DNA of 64,000 nt from a bacterium (GTDB lineage Bacteria > Joyebacterota > Joyebacteria > Joyebacterales > Joyebacteraceae), in contig JALGZK010000002.1 in the NCBI GenBank assembly GCA_025774935.1, forward strand, positions 62,001 through 126,000. Reading direction: 5' to 3'. The notes below the pieces were generated by a model that did not search any database, was not told the DNA's origin, and was given only the letters and a program-made list of their open reading frames with translations. Both the position numbers and the translations under genes were made by a program. Shown in pieces: positions 1 through 8,228 of the stretch; position 1 is the stretch's first letter, and every line of letters begins with the position of its first letter.

Positions 1-2
1 AC

Positions 3-248
3 ATCAAGTTCAAGACGTTCGGGTGTGGGTCGGCGATTGCCACGAGCAGCATGGTGACCGAGATGGCCAAGGGGAAGACGCTCGAAGAGGCGATGGCGAT
101 CACCCGGGGCGACGTCGCGAACGAGCTGGATGGACTCCCGCCTCAGAAGATGCACTGCTCGAATCTGGCCGCAGACGCCCTCCACAAGGCCATCAAGGAC
201 TACTGGGAGAAGCACGGCGGAGGACCGCCTGAGGAGGCGGGCGCCTGA
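3..248 (+). CDS. NifU/IscU-type iron-sulfur cluster scaffold, C-terminal part (5' end outside window)
   Basis: Only the last 81 residues lie in the window; the reading frame is open from base 3 with no start. The peptide carries two conserved scaffold cysteines, in [11 protein letters not shown] and in [12 protein letters not shown], followed by the usual short acidic C-terminal helix (KAIKDYW). These proteins assemble 2Fe-2S or 4Fe-4S clusters from cysteine desulfurase sulfur and pass them to apo-proteins in the cytosol. The reading ends soon after the U-type domain, so NifU-like central and C-terminal domains are absent. This is consistent with the many iron-sulfur proteins encoded further on. 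The first cysteine and the partner nifS/iscS must lie upstream and are not seen. Confidence 0.85.
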   Translation: MKFKTFGCGSAIATSSMVTEMAKGKTLEEAMAITRGDVANELDGLPPQKMHCSNLAADALHKAIKDYWEKHGGGPPEEAGA

Positions 249-429
249 CGGAATCGGCGGTCGGAATAAACCCGGCCGGGAGAAGTAGTACTAATAGAGT
301 AGAGAGAGTGTGGCAGCGCGGCCCCGGTCCTCTGGGGCCGTCTGCATGTCCGGGAGAGACGCAGGGACCCGAGTTCGCTCGACGGAGCGGCGCCAGGGAG
401 AGGCGTCCGGCAGTACGGCGAAACACCGC

Positions 430-458
430 TTGACATTCACCGAACCTCGTCGTAATCC
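430..458 (+). promoter_or_regulatory. sigma70-type promoter for the DUF4190 gene
   Basis: TTGACA at 430-435 and TAATCC at 453-458 are separated by 17 bases. A start near 465 would give a leader of about 50 bases before the gene at 513. The rest of the 264-base gap after the NifU gene holds no recognised feature. Confidence 0.5.
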
Positions 459-512
459 GATGGGCGTTCGCGTGAAACCCGTCCAACCCGCGCGGCGCAT
501 GAGGAGAACACT

Positions 513-860
513 ATGGAAGGGGCTCCGACCAGCCAGCCGCAGGCCCCGCAGCCGGTTCAGCCCGGCCAGGGCCAGCCGACCGTGATGAAGCCGCACCGCG
601 GCGCCACGGTCCTCGTTCTGGGAATCCTCGGCATCGTGCTCTGCTTCATCTGCGGCATCATCGCCTGGATCATGGGACAGGGCGATCTCAAGGAGATGAG
701 CCAGGGCCAGAGGGACCCCGAGGGCTACGGGCTCACGAGAGCGGGGATGATCTGCGGCATCGTCGGGACCGGACTGGCGGTCGTCGGCCTGCTCTGGTGG
801 ATCATCGCCATGGCGATCTTCGGAACGAGCTTCCTGGGCGCGCTGAACGGCTGCTACTAG
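513..860 (+). CDS. DUF4190-like small membrane protein
   Basis: The protein has 115 residues: a Pro/Gln-rich N-terminus of about 28 residues, two hydrophobic segments (about 31-52 and 85-110) and between them the family-like stretch 'GQGDLKEMSQGQRDPEG..LTRAGMICGIVG'. This pattern is typical of DUF4190 proteins, small inner-membrane proteins of unknown role. The ATG at 513 follows GAGGAG by a normal distance. The next gene, at 886, encodes a DUF2752 membrane protein, and the two are probably co-transcribed. Function is unknown; the family assignment rests on the motif between the two membrane segments. Confidence 0.75.
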   Translation: MEGAPTSQPQAPQPVQPGQGQPTVMKPHRGATVLVLGILGIVLCFICGIIAWIMGQGDLKEMSQGQRDPEGYGLTRAGMICGIVGTGLAVVGLLWWIIAMAIFGTSFLGALNGCY

Positions 861-885
861 GCGGCCCGCGTAGAACGGCAGGCCG

Positions 886-1305
886 GTGAACCTCGAGGTC
901 TCACGCTCGGCGACGCCCTATCGCGTGCCGTGGCGGGCGATCGCCGCGGCGGGCGTCCTGCTCGCCCTTGGCATTGTCGTCGCCGCGCAGCCTACTCTCG
1001 AAGAAGGCCCCGTCGTCTGCCCCTTTCGGGTGGCGACGGGGCTTCCCTGTCCCACCTGCGGTCTCCTGAGAACGACGCACCACGTCCTCGAGGGAGATCT
1101 CGGCCGCGCGATCGCTACCAACCCGCTCGACGCGGTCTTCCTGGTCGTCGTCGTTCCCATCGCGCTGATCGTCTGGATCGCGAACGCCGCGCGCGGGTTC
1201 ACGCTGCGCGTCACGCTCTCGTCCGTGGAGCGACGGTGGGCGTGGACGATCCTAGGGACGATCGTCGCGGCGAACTGGCTCTACGTGCTGGTGACGCAGC
1301 GCTAG
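886..1305 (+). CDS. DUF2752 membrane protein
   Basis: This 139-residue protein starts at GTG 886. It has a first hydrophobic helix near 18-35, the family signature CPFRVATGLPCPTCGLLRT near 45-63 with three cysteines, and two further membrane helices near 85-100 and 118-135. DUF2752 proteins are small bacterial inner-membrane proteins of unknown function, and the cysteines may bind metal or form a disulfide. It lies 25 bases after the DUF4190 gene on the same strand, a common pairing of small membrane proteins. It faces the convergent transglycosylase gene that ends at 1356. Confidence 0.8.
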   Translation: MNLEVSRSATPYRVPWRAIAAAGVLLALGIVVAAQPTLEEGPVVCPFRVATGLPCPTCGLLRTTHHVLEGDLGRAIATNPLDAVFLVVVVPIALIVWIANAARGFTLRVTLSSVERRWAWTILGTIVAANWLYVLVTQR

Positions 1306-1355
1306 CCTGGAGACGTGAACACGATCGAGGAGCTCGTGAAGAGAGGGCCGTGAGG

Positions 1356-3647
1356 TCACTGCACGTTGAGGTCGTAGATCTCACGGTAGATGAGGGAGTA
1401 CCGGTAGACGATGCGGACGTAGTCGCGCGTCTCGAAATACCCGATGTCCTCGACGAAGACGTCTGTGTCATTCCCGCCTCCGTAGTCCCACCACCGCTCG
1501 ACGTTGTCCGGGCCCCCGTTGTAGGCCGCGAGGGCGCTCATGATGTTGCCGTCGAATCGCTCGATGAGGGACGCGAGATACCAGGTCCCGAACCGCACGT
1601 TGACCTCGGGCGTGAGGAGATCGGCCGTCTTGAAGCGCCTGACTCCGAGCTTCCGTGCGATCCCCCTACCGGTGGCCGGCATGATCTGCGAAAGCCCCCT
1701 CGCCCCGGCCCACGAGACGGCGGCAGGTTCGAAGAGGCTCTCCTGCCGCATGAGGGAGAAGTATAGGTTGGGGTCGATGCCGTTCGCCGCGCACTCCCGA
1801 AGGACAATCTCGTCGAAGTGCGCGGGGCAGATCCTCTTCCTCAGGTAGACGGGGGCGTCGCTCAGCCGCGTTGCGGGTGAGATCGCGAGAATGCGCTCCG
1901 AGACGCGGATGGCCCGCTTGTGAAGCCCGGCGCGCTCGTAGTAGTTCACGAGGACGTCGAGCATCCTGGGGTCGGGGGCGAGACCCTCCTCGAGTAGCTC
2001 GAACTCGCGCAGCGCCGCATCGCGCATGTGTATCCCGAGGAAGATGTCCGCGCGCGCGAACTCCGGCACCTCGGAGAGTTCCCGGAAGAGCGCCTCGCGA
2101 CCGGTTGGGAGGTAGACCTTCTCGTACCACTCCGCGAGCCACGTCGAGAAGTCGAGGGCCTCGGCGTTCCAGCTGATCCTGCCGTTCCCCCCGCGGAGGT
2201 CGTGGCCCGCAGCAACCGCGTCTGCTCCAGCGTCCCATCCGGTCGACTCGGTCAGGAGCTCGAGCGAACGCCGGCCGTAGTACGAGTCGCGCTCCGCCTC
2301 TCCGGCCTCTCGGAAGCGCTCGCGCGCGACGTCGTCTTCCCCGAGCGCCGCGCGGCTCTTCCCTGCCCAGAACAGGGCCCGCGCCTCCTGGTGTCCGCCG
2401 CCCCCGAGGAAGAGGTCGGCGAACGCCGTCTCCGCCCGCTTGAACTCCGCGAGCTTGAACATGCAGAGGCCGGACCTGAGCTGCGCGTCGCGGGCGCGGT
2501 CGTGGTTCGGATAGCGCTCCGCCAGGTCCGCGAACGCCGCGCTCGCCTCCTCCCAGCGCGTCTCCTCCTCGAGGAGCCGCGCCTTTTCCCACATGATCTC
2601 CCCAGCGGCAGGGCGATCGGGGTGGAGTCTGACGTACCGGTCGTACGTCTCGAGGCCCTCCTCCACGCGCCCGGTGGCGCGCAGGCAGTAGGCCCGCTTC
2701 GACCACGCGAGGTCGTAGTACTCGCCCCCGTCGCCGAGCTCGATGGCATCCTCGTACCGTCTTCCCGCCGACGTGTACTTCCCCCTCCGCTGGTAGCTTC
2801 TGCCCAGGAAGTAGGTCGCGTCGGCCTCGAACTCCTTCTCGCGATCGTGCTTGAGGTAGTACGTGAAGAACTCGGTCGCCTCCTGGAAGCGCTTGCGGTT
2901 GTAGAGCACGAGCCCCTGATGATAGCGGTCGGTAAACGCCTTCGAGATCTGCCGGCCGCTTCGGAGCGCGTCGTACGAGTGGCGCGAGCGCGGGTACTCC
3001 CCGACCGCCGTCGCGAAGCTCTCCCGCGCGGCGTCCTTGTCGCCGTTCCGCCGATGCGTGAGGCCCATCAGGTAGTGGGCCTTCGCCCGACCGTTGTAGG
3101 ACCCGGCTTCCGTGAGAAGCATGCGGTACCACTGGAGCGCGTTGCCCCAGTCCGACGCGTCGGTGTACGCGTCACCGAGCGCCTCGAGCGCCGCGCCGTA
3201 CATGCTCGTCCGTTCGCCGTCGACGATCGCGTGCAGGCGCGCGACGGCGGCATCGAGGTCGTCGTTCTCGCGATGGCACCTGGCCAGGCGAAGGTTCACA
3301 ACGTCCGAGATCGGAGCCAGCTCGGTGAGGCTGACCTCGTAGAGGGAGATCGCCTCCTCCCACTCCTCCCGTCGTTCGTGACAGCGCGCCGCGAGGAACC
3401 GCGAGCGGGCCGCCATTGAGGCGAAGTAGGAGGCGAACGAGACGCCGTCGTTCGCGTGAATGAGTCCGGCGGTCTTCAGATACAGCGCGCAGGCGTTCTC
3501 GTACCGCCCGGACGAGTACTCGGCCTCCGCCGCGGAGAAGAGTGAGTCGGCCTGGGCCCGCCACGAACCGGCGGCGCTCACGACCGAGAGCGTGAGGACG
3601 AGGACAAGTGCTGCGGAGAAGGCGGCGAGCCTGTGCCGTGCCTGCAT
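1356..3647 (-). CDS. Slt70-like soluble lytic murein transglycosylase with TPR-rich N-terminus
   Basis: The 763-residue protein begins with a signal peptide (MQARHRLAAFSAALVLVLTL, cleavage near 26). A long helical region of TPR-like repeats (about 35-590) resembles the superhelical U-domain of Slt70. The C-terminal SLT domain (about 615-740) contains the catalytic glutamate E636 in MRQES, followed by GARGLSQIMPAT and AAYNGGPDNVERW. Such enzymes cleave the MurNAc-GlcNAc bond of peptidoglycan in the periplasm, forming 1,6-anhydro ends. It lies 72 bases downstream of the enzyme I gene on the same strand. The start follows AGAGGG. Length and domain order are normal for the family. Confidence 0.92.
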   Translation of the reverse strand: MQARHRLAAFSAALVLVLTLSVVSAAGSWRAQADSLFSAAEAEYSSGRYENACALYLKTAGLIHANDGVSFASYFASMAARSRFLAARCHERREEWEEAISLYEVSLTELAPISDVVNLRLARCHRENDDLDAAVARLHAIVDGERTSMYGAALEALGDAYTDASDWGNALQWYRMLLTEAGSYNGRAKAHYLMGLTHRRNGDKDAARESFATAVGEYPRSRHSYDALRSGRQISKAFTDRYHQGLVLYNRKRFQEATEFFTYYLKHDREKEFEADATYFLGRSYQRRGKYTSAGRRYEDAIELGDGGEYYDLAWSKRAYCLRATGRVEEGLETYDRYVRLHPDRPAAGEIMWEKARLLEEETRWEEASAAFADLAERYPNHDRARDAQLRSGLCMFKLAEFKRAETAFADLFLGGGGHQEARALFWAGKSRAALGEDDVARERFREAGEAERDSYYGRRSLELLTESTGWDAGADAVAAGHDLRGGNGRISWNAEALDFSTWLAEWYEKVYLPTGREALFRELSEVPEFARADIFLGIHMRDAALREFELLEEGLAPDPRMLDVLVNYYERAGLHKRAIRVSERILAISPATRLSDAPVYLRKRICPAHFDEIVLRECAANGIDPNLYFSLMRQESLFEPAAVSWAGARGLSQIMPATGRGIARKLGVRRFKTADLLTPEVNVRFGTWYLASLIERFDGNIMSALAAYNGGPDNVERWWDYGGGNDTDVFVEDIGYFETRDYVRIVYRYSLIYREIYDLNVQ

Positions 3648-3719
3648 GCGGCCCTCTGAGACGAAGACGGAGTCTGATCTGAGCGCGCGACTCGAGCGTC
3701 GCGCACGGGCGCGACGAGA

Positions 3720-5483
3720 TCAACGACTCGGCGAAGCCCATCCGAGGACCGCCTCGACCTCTCCGGCGGTTCCGGCAGCGAGCGCCTGCTCCGCGAGCGA
3801 GCGGGCCTTCGCGAGATCGGTCCTCCTGATCTCACGCTTCGCGAGAAGGAGGCGCGGCGGCGCCACAGAGAGCTCCTCGACGCCGAGACCGAGGAGAAGA
3901 GACACGTACTCCGGATCGCCCGCCATCTCGCCGCAGACCGCGACCGGCACTCCGGCGAACCTCGCCCCCTCGACCGTCCGCGCGATCAGCATGAGCACCG
4001 CGGGATCGTGCGGCCTGTACAGACGATCGACGAGCGAGTTCCCCCGGTCGACGGCGAGGACGTACTGGATGAGGTCGTTCGTCCCGATGCTCAGGAAGTC
4101 CGACTCGGCGGCCAGCCGGTCGGCCAGGAGCGCCGCCGACGGGATCTCGATCATGACCCCCGCCGGCACGTTCTCCGCGAACGGCACGCCGTCTCTCCGG
4201 AGCGAGGCCTTCGACTCCTCGAGGACTTCCTTCGCCCCCCTCAGCTCCTCGAGCGTGCAAATCATGGGCCACAGCAGACGGACGTCGGCGTGCGCGCCGG
4301 CCCTGAGGATGGCCCTCATCTGGGCGATGAAGAGCTCCGGCCTGTCGAGGAGCACGCGGATCGACCGATAGCCGAGGTTCGGGTTCCTCTCGCGGAACGG
4401 GTTCTCGGGGCCCACGAACTTGTCGCCGCCCACGTCGAGCGTCCTGATCGTGACCGGCTTCCCGCCCATCGCCTCCACGATGCCGCGGTACGCGTCGTAC
4501 TGCTCGTCCTCGCTGAGGTAGGAGCCGGAGGCCATGAACACGGCCTCCGTTCGGACGAGGCCGATCCCGCGCGCGCCGAGCCGCGCGGCCTCGCGCGCGT
4601 CCTCGACCGAGCCGACGTTCGCGAAGAGCCCGATGCGCGTTCCGTCCATCGTCTCGGCGGGAAGCTCGAGAAGCTCGCCCAGGTCCTCTCTCTCCCGAGC
4701 CTCGGCCTCTCGCTGTCGGTCGAGGCGTTCGAGGGTCGCGGGCGTGGGACGGAGGATCGCCGTCCCCCTCTCGCCGTCGACCGCCATGACGTCGCCGGTG
4801 TTCACCAGATCGGCGATCCCCGGCGCGCCGACGATCGCGGGAACGCCCAGCGAGCGCGCGAGGATCGCGGCGTGCGACTCCTTGCCCCCGTGCTCGGTCA
4901 CGAACCCGAGGACCCTCCCGCGGTCCATCGACACCGCGTCCGAGGCGCGGAGCTCGCTCGCGACGACGATCATCGGGTGCATGAGGGGGCAGTGCGCCCA
5001 CACGCCCAGCATGCGCTCGATGACGCGCTTCCCGATGTCGCTGATGTCGAAGGACCGGTCCCTGAGGTACGTGTCGTCCGACGAGGCGAGGACGCCGGAC
5101 AGCCGCTTCATCTCCTGTGCGACCGCGGCCTCGCCGTTCACGAGGTCGGTGCGGATGCGTCCCTCTATGGCCTCGAGGACGCCCCGGTCCTCGAGGATCA
5201 TCGAGTGAACCAGGAACACGTCGGCGTGCTCGTCGCCCAGCTGCTCCGAGATGCTCTCGGCGTCCCGAGTGAGCTCCTGCTTCACCAGAGCGACGGCGTC
5301 CCGGAACCTCCCGATCTCGCTCTCGACCTCGCCGGAGCCGATCGTGCGGGTCTCCACCTCGTCGAGGATGTCGCCGAAGACGAACGCGGGTCCGGACGCG
5401 ACGCCGGGAGAGGCCGGGATGCCGCAGACGGTGATCTCCGTTCCGTGAGTCTCTGGGGTGCAGTCCTGATGTTCCGAATCCAC
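3720..5483 (-). CDS. ptsI: Phosphoenolpyruvate-protein phosphotransferase (PTS enzyme I)
   Basis: The protein has 587 residues, close to canonical enzyme I, and starts at a GTG preceded by GGAG. It has the N-terminal HPr-docking region, the swivelling His domain with phospho-acceptor H204 in GGKESHAAILARSLGVPAIVG, and a C-terminal PEP-binding barrel (IGLVRTEAVFM, GTNDLIQYVLAVDR, VCGEMAGDPEY). It moves phosphate from PEP to HPr in the cytosol. There is no GAF domain, so it is PtsI-like rather than PtsP-like. No HPr or sugar EII gene is in the window. It lies 64 bases downstream of the flavoprotein gene and may be read together with it. Confidence 0.93.
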   Translation of the reverse strand: MDSEHQDCTPETHGTEITVCGIPASPGVASGPAFVFGDILDEVETRTIGSGEVESEIGRFRDAVALVKQELTRDAESISEQLGDEHADVFLVHSMILEDRGVLEAIEGRIRTDLVNGEAAVAQEMKRLSGVLASSDDTYLRDRSFDISDIGKRVIERMLGVWAHCPLMHPMIVVASELRASDAVSMDRGRVLGFVTEHGGKESHAAILARSLGVPAIVGAPGIADLVNTGDVMAVDGERGTAILRPTPATLERLDRQREAEAREREDLGELLELPAETMDGTRIGLFANVGSVEDAREAARLGARGIGLVRTEAVFMASGSYLSEDEQYDAYRGIVEAMGGKPVTIRTLDVGGDKFVGPENPFRERNPNLGYRSIRVLLDRPELFIAQMRAILRAGAHADVRLLWPMICTLEELRGAKEVLEESKASLRRDGVPFAENVPAGVMIEIPSAALLADRLAAESDFLSIGTNDLIQYVLAVDRGNSLVDRLYRPHDPAVLMLIARTVEGARFAGVPVAVCGEMAGDPEYVSLLLGLGVEELSVAPPRLLLAKREIRRTDLAKARSLAEQALAAGTAGEVEAVLGWASPSR

Positions 5484-5547
5484 GCTGGGTGACTCCGTGT
5501 GGTGGGTGTCCCGGATGCGGCGAGGCGGGGTTCCCCTGCCCGACGCG

Positions 5548-6927
5548 TCAGCGGTTGAGCTTCTTCACCGCCTGGTTCGCCGCGATGAGGACGGGGTCCC
5601 ACACGGGCGAGACCGGGGGTGCGTAGGCCATGTCGATCTGCGCCAGGTCGGCGACGGTCATCCTCGCGAAGAGCGCCGTGGCAAGGGTGTCGACGCGCTT
5701 CCCTGCGCCTTCCCTTCCGATGACCTGACCGCCAAGGAGGTTCCCGGTGTCCGTCTCGAAGACGAGCTTGACGACGACGTCGCCGACACCGGGGTACCCG
5801 TGCGACTTCGTCCTCGCCTTGATCCTGACCGAGTCCGCCGCCCTCCCCTCGCCCTCGGCCGCCTCGACCGTGAGGCCCGTCTGGGCAGCCTCGAGTCCGA
5901 AGATCTTCGCGACGCTCGTCCCGGCGATGCCGCCGAACTGGGCGCTTCCGCCGACGGCGTTCTCGCCGGCGATCTTCCCCTGCTTGTTCGCCGTCGTGCC
6001 GAGCGGGATCCAGGCCGGCTTCCTCGTGACGACGTGCATCGCCTCGCAGCAGTCCCCCGCTGCGAGGACCGCGGGCTCGCTCGTGACCTGCCGGGCGTCC
6101 ACGCCGATGGCGCCCGTCGGGCCGAGGGCGATCCCGGCCCCCGCGGCGAGCTCGGTGACGGGGCGCACCCCGACCGACACGAGCACCATGTCGGTGGCGA
6201 CACGCTGGTCGGCGGCGACGGTGTATCCGACGCTCCCGCCCTCTCCGGGCTCGAACGACTCGACCCTGCGCTCCTTCCTGAGGATGACGCCCTCGTCAAG
6301 AAGCTCTCGTTCGACGATCTCCGACATGTCGGCGTCGAAGTTCGGCAGCACCCGCGGCAGTAGCTCGACGACCGTGACCTCGAGCCCGCGCGCCCTGAGC
6401 GCCTCGGCCATCTCGAGACCGACGTAGCCCGCCCCGACGATGGTCGCGCGCTCGACCTTCCGCTCATCGAGGAAGCTCTTGATCGCCTCGCCCTCGGAGA
6501 GCCTCTTGAGCACAAAGACACCCGGAAGATCGACCCCGGGCAGCGGGGGCTTCACCGGGCGCGCGCCCGAGCCGATGACGAGCGCGTCGAACTCGAGCGA
6601 CTCCTGTCCCCCGCGGTCCAGGTCCTCGTAGGTGACGGTCTTCGCGCGCGGATCGAGCGCGACCGCCTCGGCGCCCAGCCTCACGTCGATCTTCCGCTCG
6701 CGACGGAAGAACTCGGCGTCGTATCGGACGAGGGTGTCGCGGTCCGGGATGACTTCGGCGATGAAGTACGGGATCGAACAGGATGCGTAGGAGACGTCGT
6801 GCCCCTTCTCCAGAACGACGATCTCGACGTCGGGGCGGAGCCTGCGGGCGCGGCTTGCGGCGCTCATCCCGGCAGCGACCCCTCCGACGACGACGAGCCG
6901 TCCTCCTTCTCTCATGGCCGGGGGCAT
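5548..6927 (-). CDS. CoA-disulfide reductase / NADH oxidase-like FAD pyridine-nucleotide oxidoreductase
   Basis: The 459-residue cytosolic flavoprotein has an N-terminal FAD motif (VVVGGVAAGMSAASRARR, about 12-29), a redox cysteine C50 in SYASCSIPYFI, a second dinucleotide motif (TIVGAGYVGLEMAEALRARG) and the second FAD contact AAGDCCEAMHVVT. The single-cysteine 'SxxSCxIPYxI' pattern belongs to the CoA-disulfide reductase / Nox / NADH peroxidase group, which reduces CoA disulfide, persulfides or oxygen with NAD(P)H. There is no C-terminal rhodanese domain. The ATG at 6927 follows GGAGGA. The exact substrate cannot be read from sequence. Confidence 0.85.
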   Translation of the reverse strand: MPPAMREGGRLVVVGGVAAGMSAASRARRLRPDVEIVVLEKGHDVSYASCSIPYFIAEVIPDRDTLVRYDAEFFRRERKIDVRLGAEAVALDPRAKTVTYEDLDRGGQESLEFDALVIGSGARPVKPPLPGVDLPGVFVLKRLSEGEAIKSFLDERKVERATIVGAGYVGLEMAEALRARGLEVTVVELLPRVLPNFDADMSEIVERELLDEGVILRKERRVESFEPGEGGSVGYTVAADQRVATDMVLVSVGVRPVTELAAGAGIALGPTGAIGVDARQVTSEPAVLAAGDCCEAMHVVTRKPAWIPLGTTANKQGKIAGENAVGGSAQFGGIAGTSVAKIFGLEAAQTGLTVEAAEGEGRAADSVRIKARTKSHGYPGVGDVVVKLVFETDTGNLLGGQVIGREGAGKRVDTLATALFARMTVADLAQIDMAYAPPVSPVWDPVLIAANQAVKKLNR

Positions 6928-7066
6928 GTTCTTCCTCCATGAGCCTGCTGCGGTCGGGCTTCACTCGGGCGATGCGGCCCCATGGTGGCACATCGGGCGG
7001 CCGGTTGACAAGCGAATCACCACCGGAGGCAGAGCCGCGTGCGGGCCTCGGGGACGGGAAGAGAAT

Positions 7067-7092
7067 CGGGGGCGGCGTCGATGCCGCCCCCG
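7067..7092 (-). terminator. Intrinsic terminator after hsp20
   Basis: A perfect 10-base stem (CGGGGGCGGC / GCCGCCCCCG) with a 6-base loop lies about 70 bases past the Hsp20 stop. In minus-strand direction it is followed by ATTCTCTTCCC, a moderate T-tract. The rest of the 233-base gap to the flavoprotein start holds nothing else I recognise. Confidence 0.55.
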
Positions 7093-7160
7093 GTAGGGCC
7101 TGCGCTGTTGATTCTGTCGTTCCTGATGAGGCGCTGGCCGAAGTACGTCGGTCGGATCGC

Positions 7161-7607
7161 CTAGCTGTCCCTGATCTCGACCTTCTTCCCTCGCGCGACC
7201 TCGGTCTTCGGGATCTGGATCGTCAGCACGCCGTCGTCATACGCGGCCTCGACCTTCCCGACGTCGGCCGTCGAGGGCAGGTTGAAGATCCGCTTGAACG
7301 AGCCGTAGCTCCGCTCGACGCGGTAGTAGTTCTTCTCCTTCTCCTCGACTTCCTGCCTCTTCTCACCGCTCAGTATGAGCTGGTTGTTGTCGACCGTGAT
7401 GTCGATGTCGTCCTTCGACACGCCCGGGATCTCCGCCTTGACCACGATCTCGTCGTCGGTCTCGGCGATGTCCACGCTCGGGTTCCACGAGAACTCCGAC
7501 GGGAGCTCCGGGGTCGGCCAACTCCTGAGCAGATGATCGAACGTCCGGTCCCACTCGCCGTACAGGGCCGGCACGGCCCTTCTCGGTCTCCAACGGACCA
7601 CTTCCAT
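7161..7607 (-). CDS. Hsp20 / alpha-crystallin small heat-shock protein
   Basis: The 148-residue protein has a central alpha-crystallin domain (about 40-140): 'PSVDIAETDDEIVVKAEIPGV', 'GEKRQEVEEKEKNYYRVERSYGSFKRIFNLP' and the C-terminal 'AAYDDGVLTIQIPK'. Small heat-shock proteins form oligomers that hold unfolding proteins without ATP; clpB, a partner in disaggregation, is elsewhere in the window. I chose the ATG at 7607 because AGGAGGTG sits just upstream and the family N-terminus fits; a longer reading from 7664 would add an unlikely basic extension. No CIRCE operator was found upstream. Confidence 0.93.
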   Translation of the reverse strand: MEVVRWRPRRAVPALYGEWDRTFDHLLRSWPTPELPSEFSWNPSVDIAETDDEIVVKAEIPGVSKDDIDITVDNNQLILSGEKRQEVEEKEKNYYRVERSYGSFKRIFNLPSTADVGKVEAAYDDGVLTIQIPKTEVARGKKVEIRDS

Positions 7608-7780
7608 TTCCACACCTCCTCTTCCCAGTCTGTGGCGGCGCGCGCCCATTAGCGCAGTGTCCACACCGCCACTCTCTTAGATGCGGAGGGGTTCGGCGGG
7701 ATGCTCCGGGCTGGATTCGCGTGGCGGGGCGCCCAGCGATGGCTCACCGCGGGGGTGTCCGGGCGGTCGGGCAGACGAAA

Positions 7781-7804
7781 CGGGGGTGCCGCGTGGCACC
7801 CCCG
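7781..7804 (-). terminator. Intrinsic terminator after the zinc-finger gene
   Basis: A perfect 10-base stem (CGGGGGTGCC / GGCACCCCCG) with a 4-base loop lies about 70 bases past the stop at 7873, followed on the minus strand by TTTCGTC. It would separate the sigma/peptidase/zinc-finger group from hsp20. Confidence 0.5.
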
Positions 7805-7872
7805 CTTGAAAACACTGACACGGCCCGGGTCTCGACCGACGACCGGGCAGTTCTCTTCCTCTTGACCAGGTC

Positions 7873-8127
7873 TTAGTCGTCCTCGTCGTACTGCGCGATG
7901 AACTCCTGGAGGCGCGTGTGCACGATCTCCGGGAGGTCCTCGCCGCCGGCCTGCTTGTGGAGCACTATCGTCTGCTCCACGGTGTTCAGCATCGCGCGAG
8001 CGCTGTCGCAGTACCTGAGATGCTTCTCGAACTCCGTCCTGATCCTCTCTTCGAGCTCGTCGTCGAGGTACTCCGAGATGGTCCGGAGAAACGCCTCGCA
8101 GCCGACGAGTTCGCCCTTCTCTGACAC
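7873..8127 (-). CDS. zf-HC2-like putative anti-sigma factor
   Basis: This 84-residue protein lacks a membrane segment. It has C10 in 'GCEAFLRTISEYLDDEL' and H-x3-C in 'HLRYCDSA' (about 37-41), the spacing of the putative zinc-finger anti-sigma family, which binds an ECF sigma factor and is released by a signal. The C-terminal half is acidic and helical. An ECF sigma gene lies 2.1 kb upstream on the same strand, separated by the S9 peptidase gene. If these three form one transcript, this protein is the natural candidate regulator of that sigma factor; the pairing is inferred from position. Confidence 0.65.
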   Translation of the reverse strand: MSEKGELVGCEAFLRTISEYLDDELEERIRTEFEKHLRYCDSARAMLNTVEQTIVLHKQAGGEDLPEIVHTRLQEFIAQYDEDD

Positions 8128-8228
8128 GGTTCCTGTCTCCTGTGCCGCGCACCGAGCGCGGGCGGTAGGTGGCTTCGGGCATCGCGCCGGTTTTACGATC
8201 TCTCGCGCGCCTTCTGTCCGTTACCCCT

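Noticed and set aside
1315-1353. A 12-codon frame (GTG to TGA) with GGAG upstream, between the DUF2752 gene and the transglycosylase gene
   Set aside because: Too short to judge; no conserved motif and no further reading frame, so not called as a gene.
7630-7680. Possible CIRCE-like inverted repeat upstream of hsp20 (TTAG...CTTAG)
   Set aside because: Only the outer bases match; the TTAGCACTC/GAGTGCTAA core is absent.
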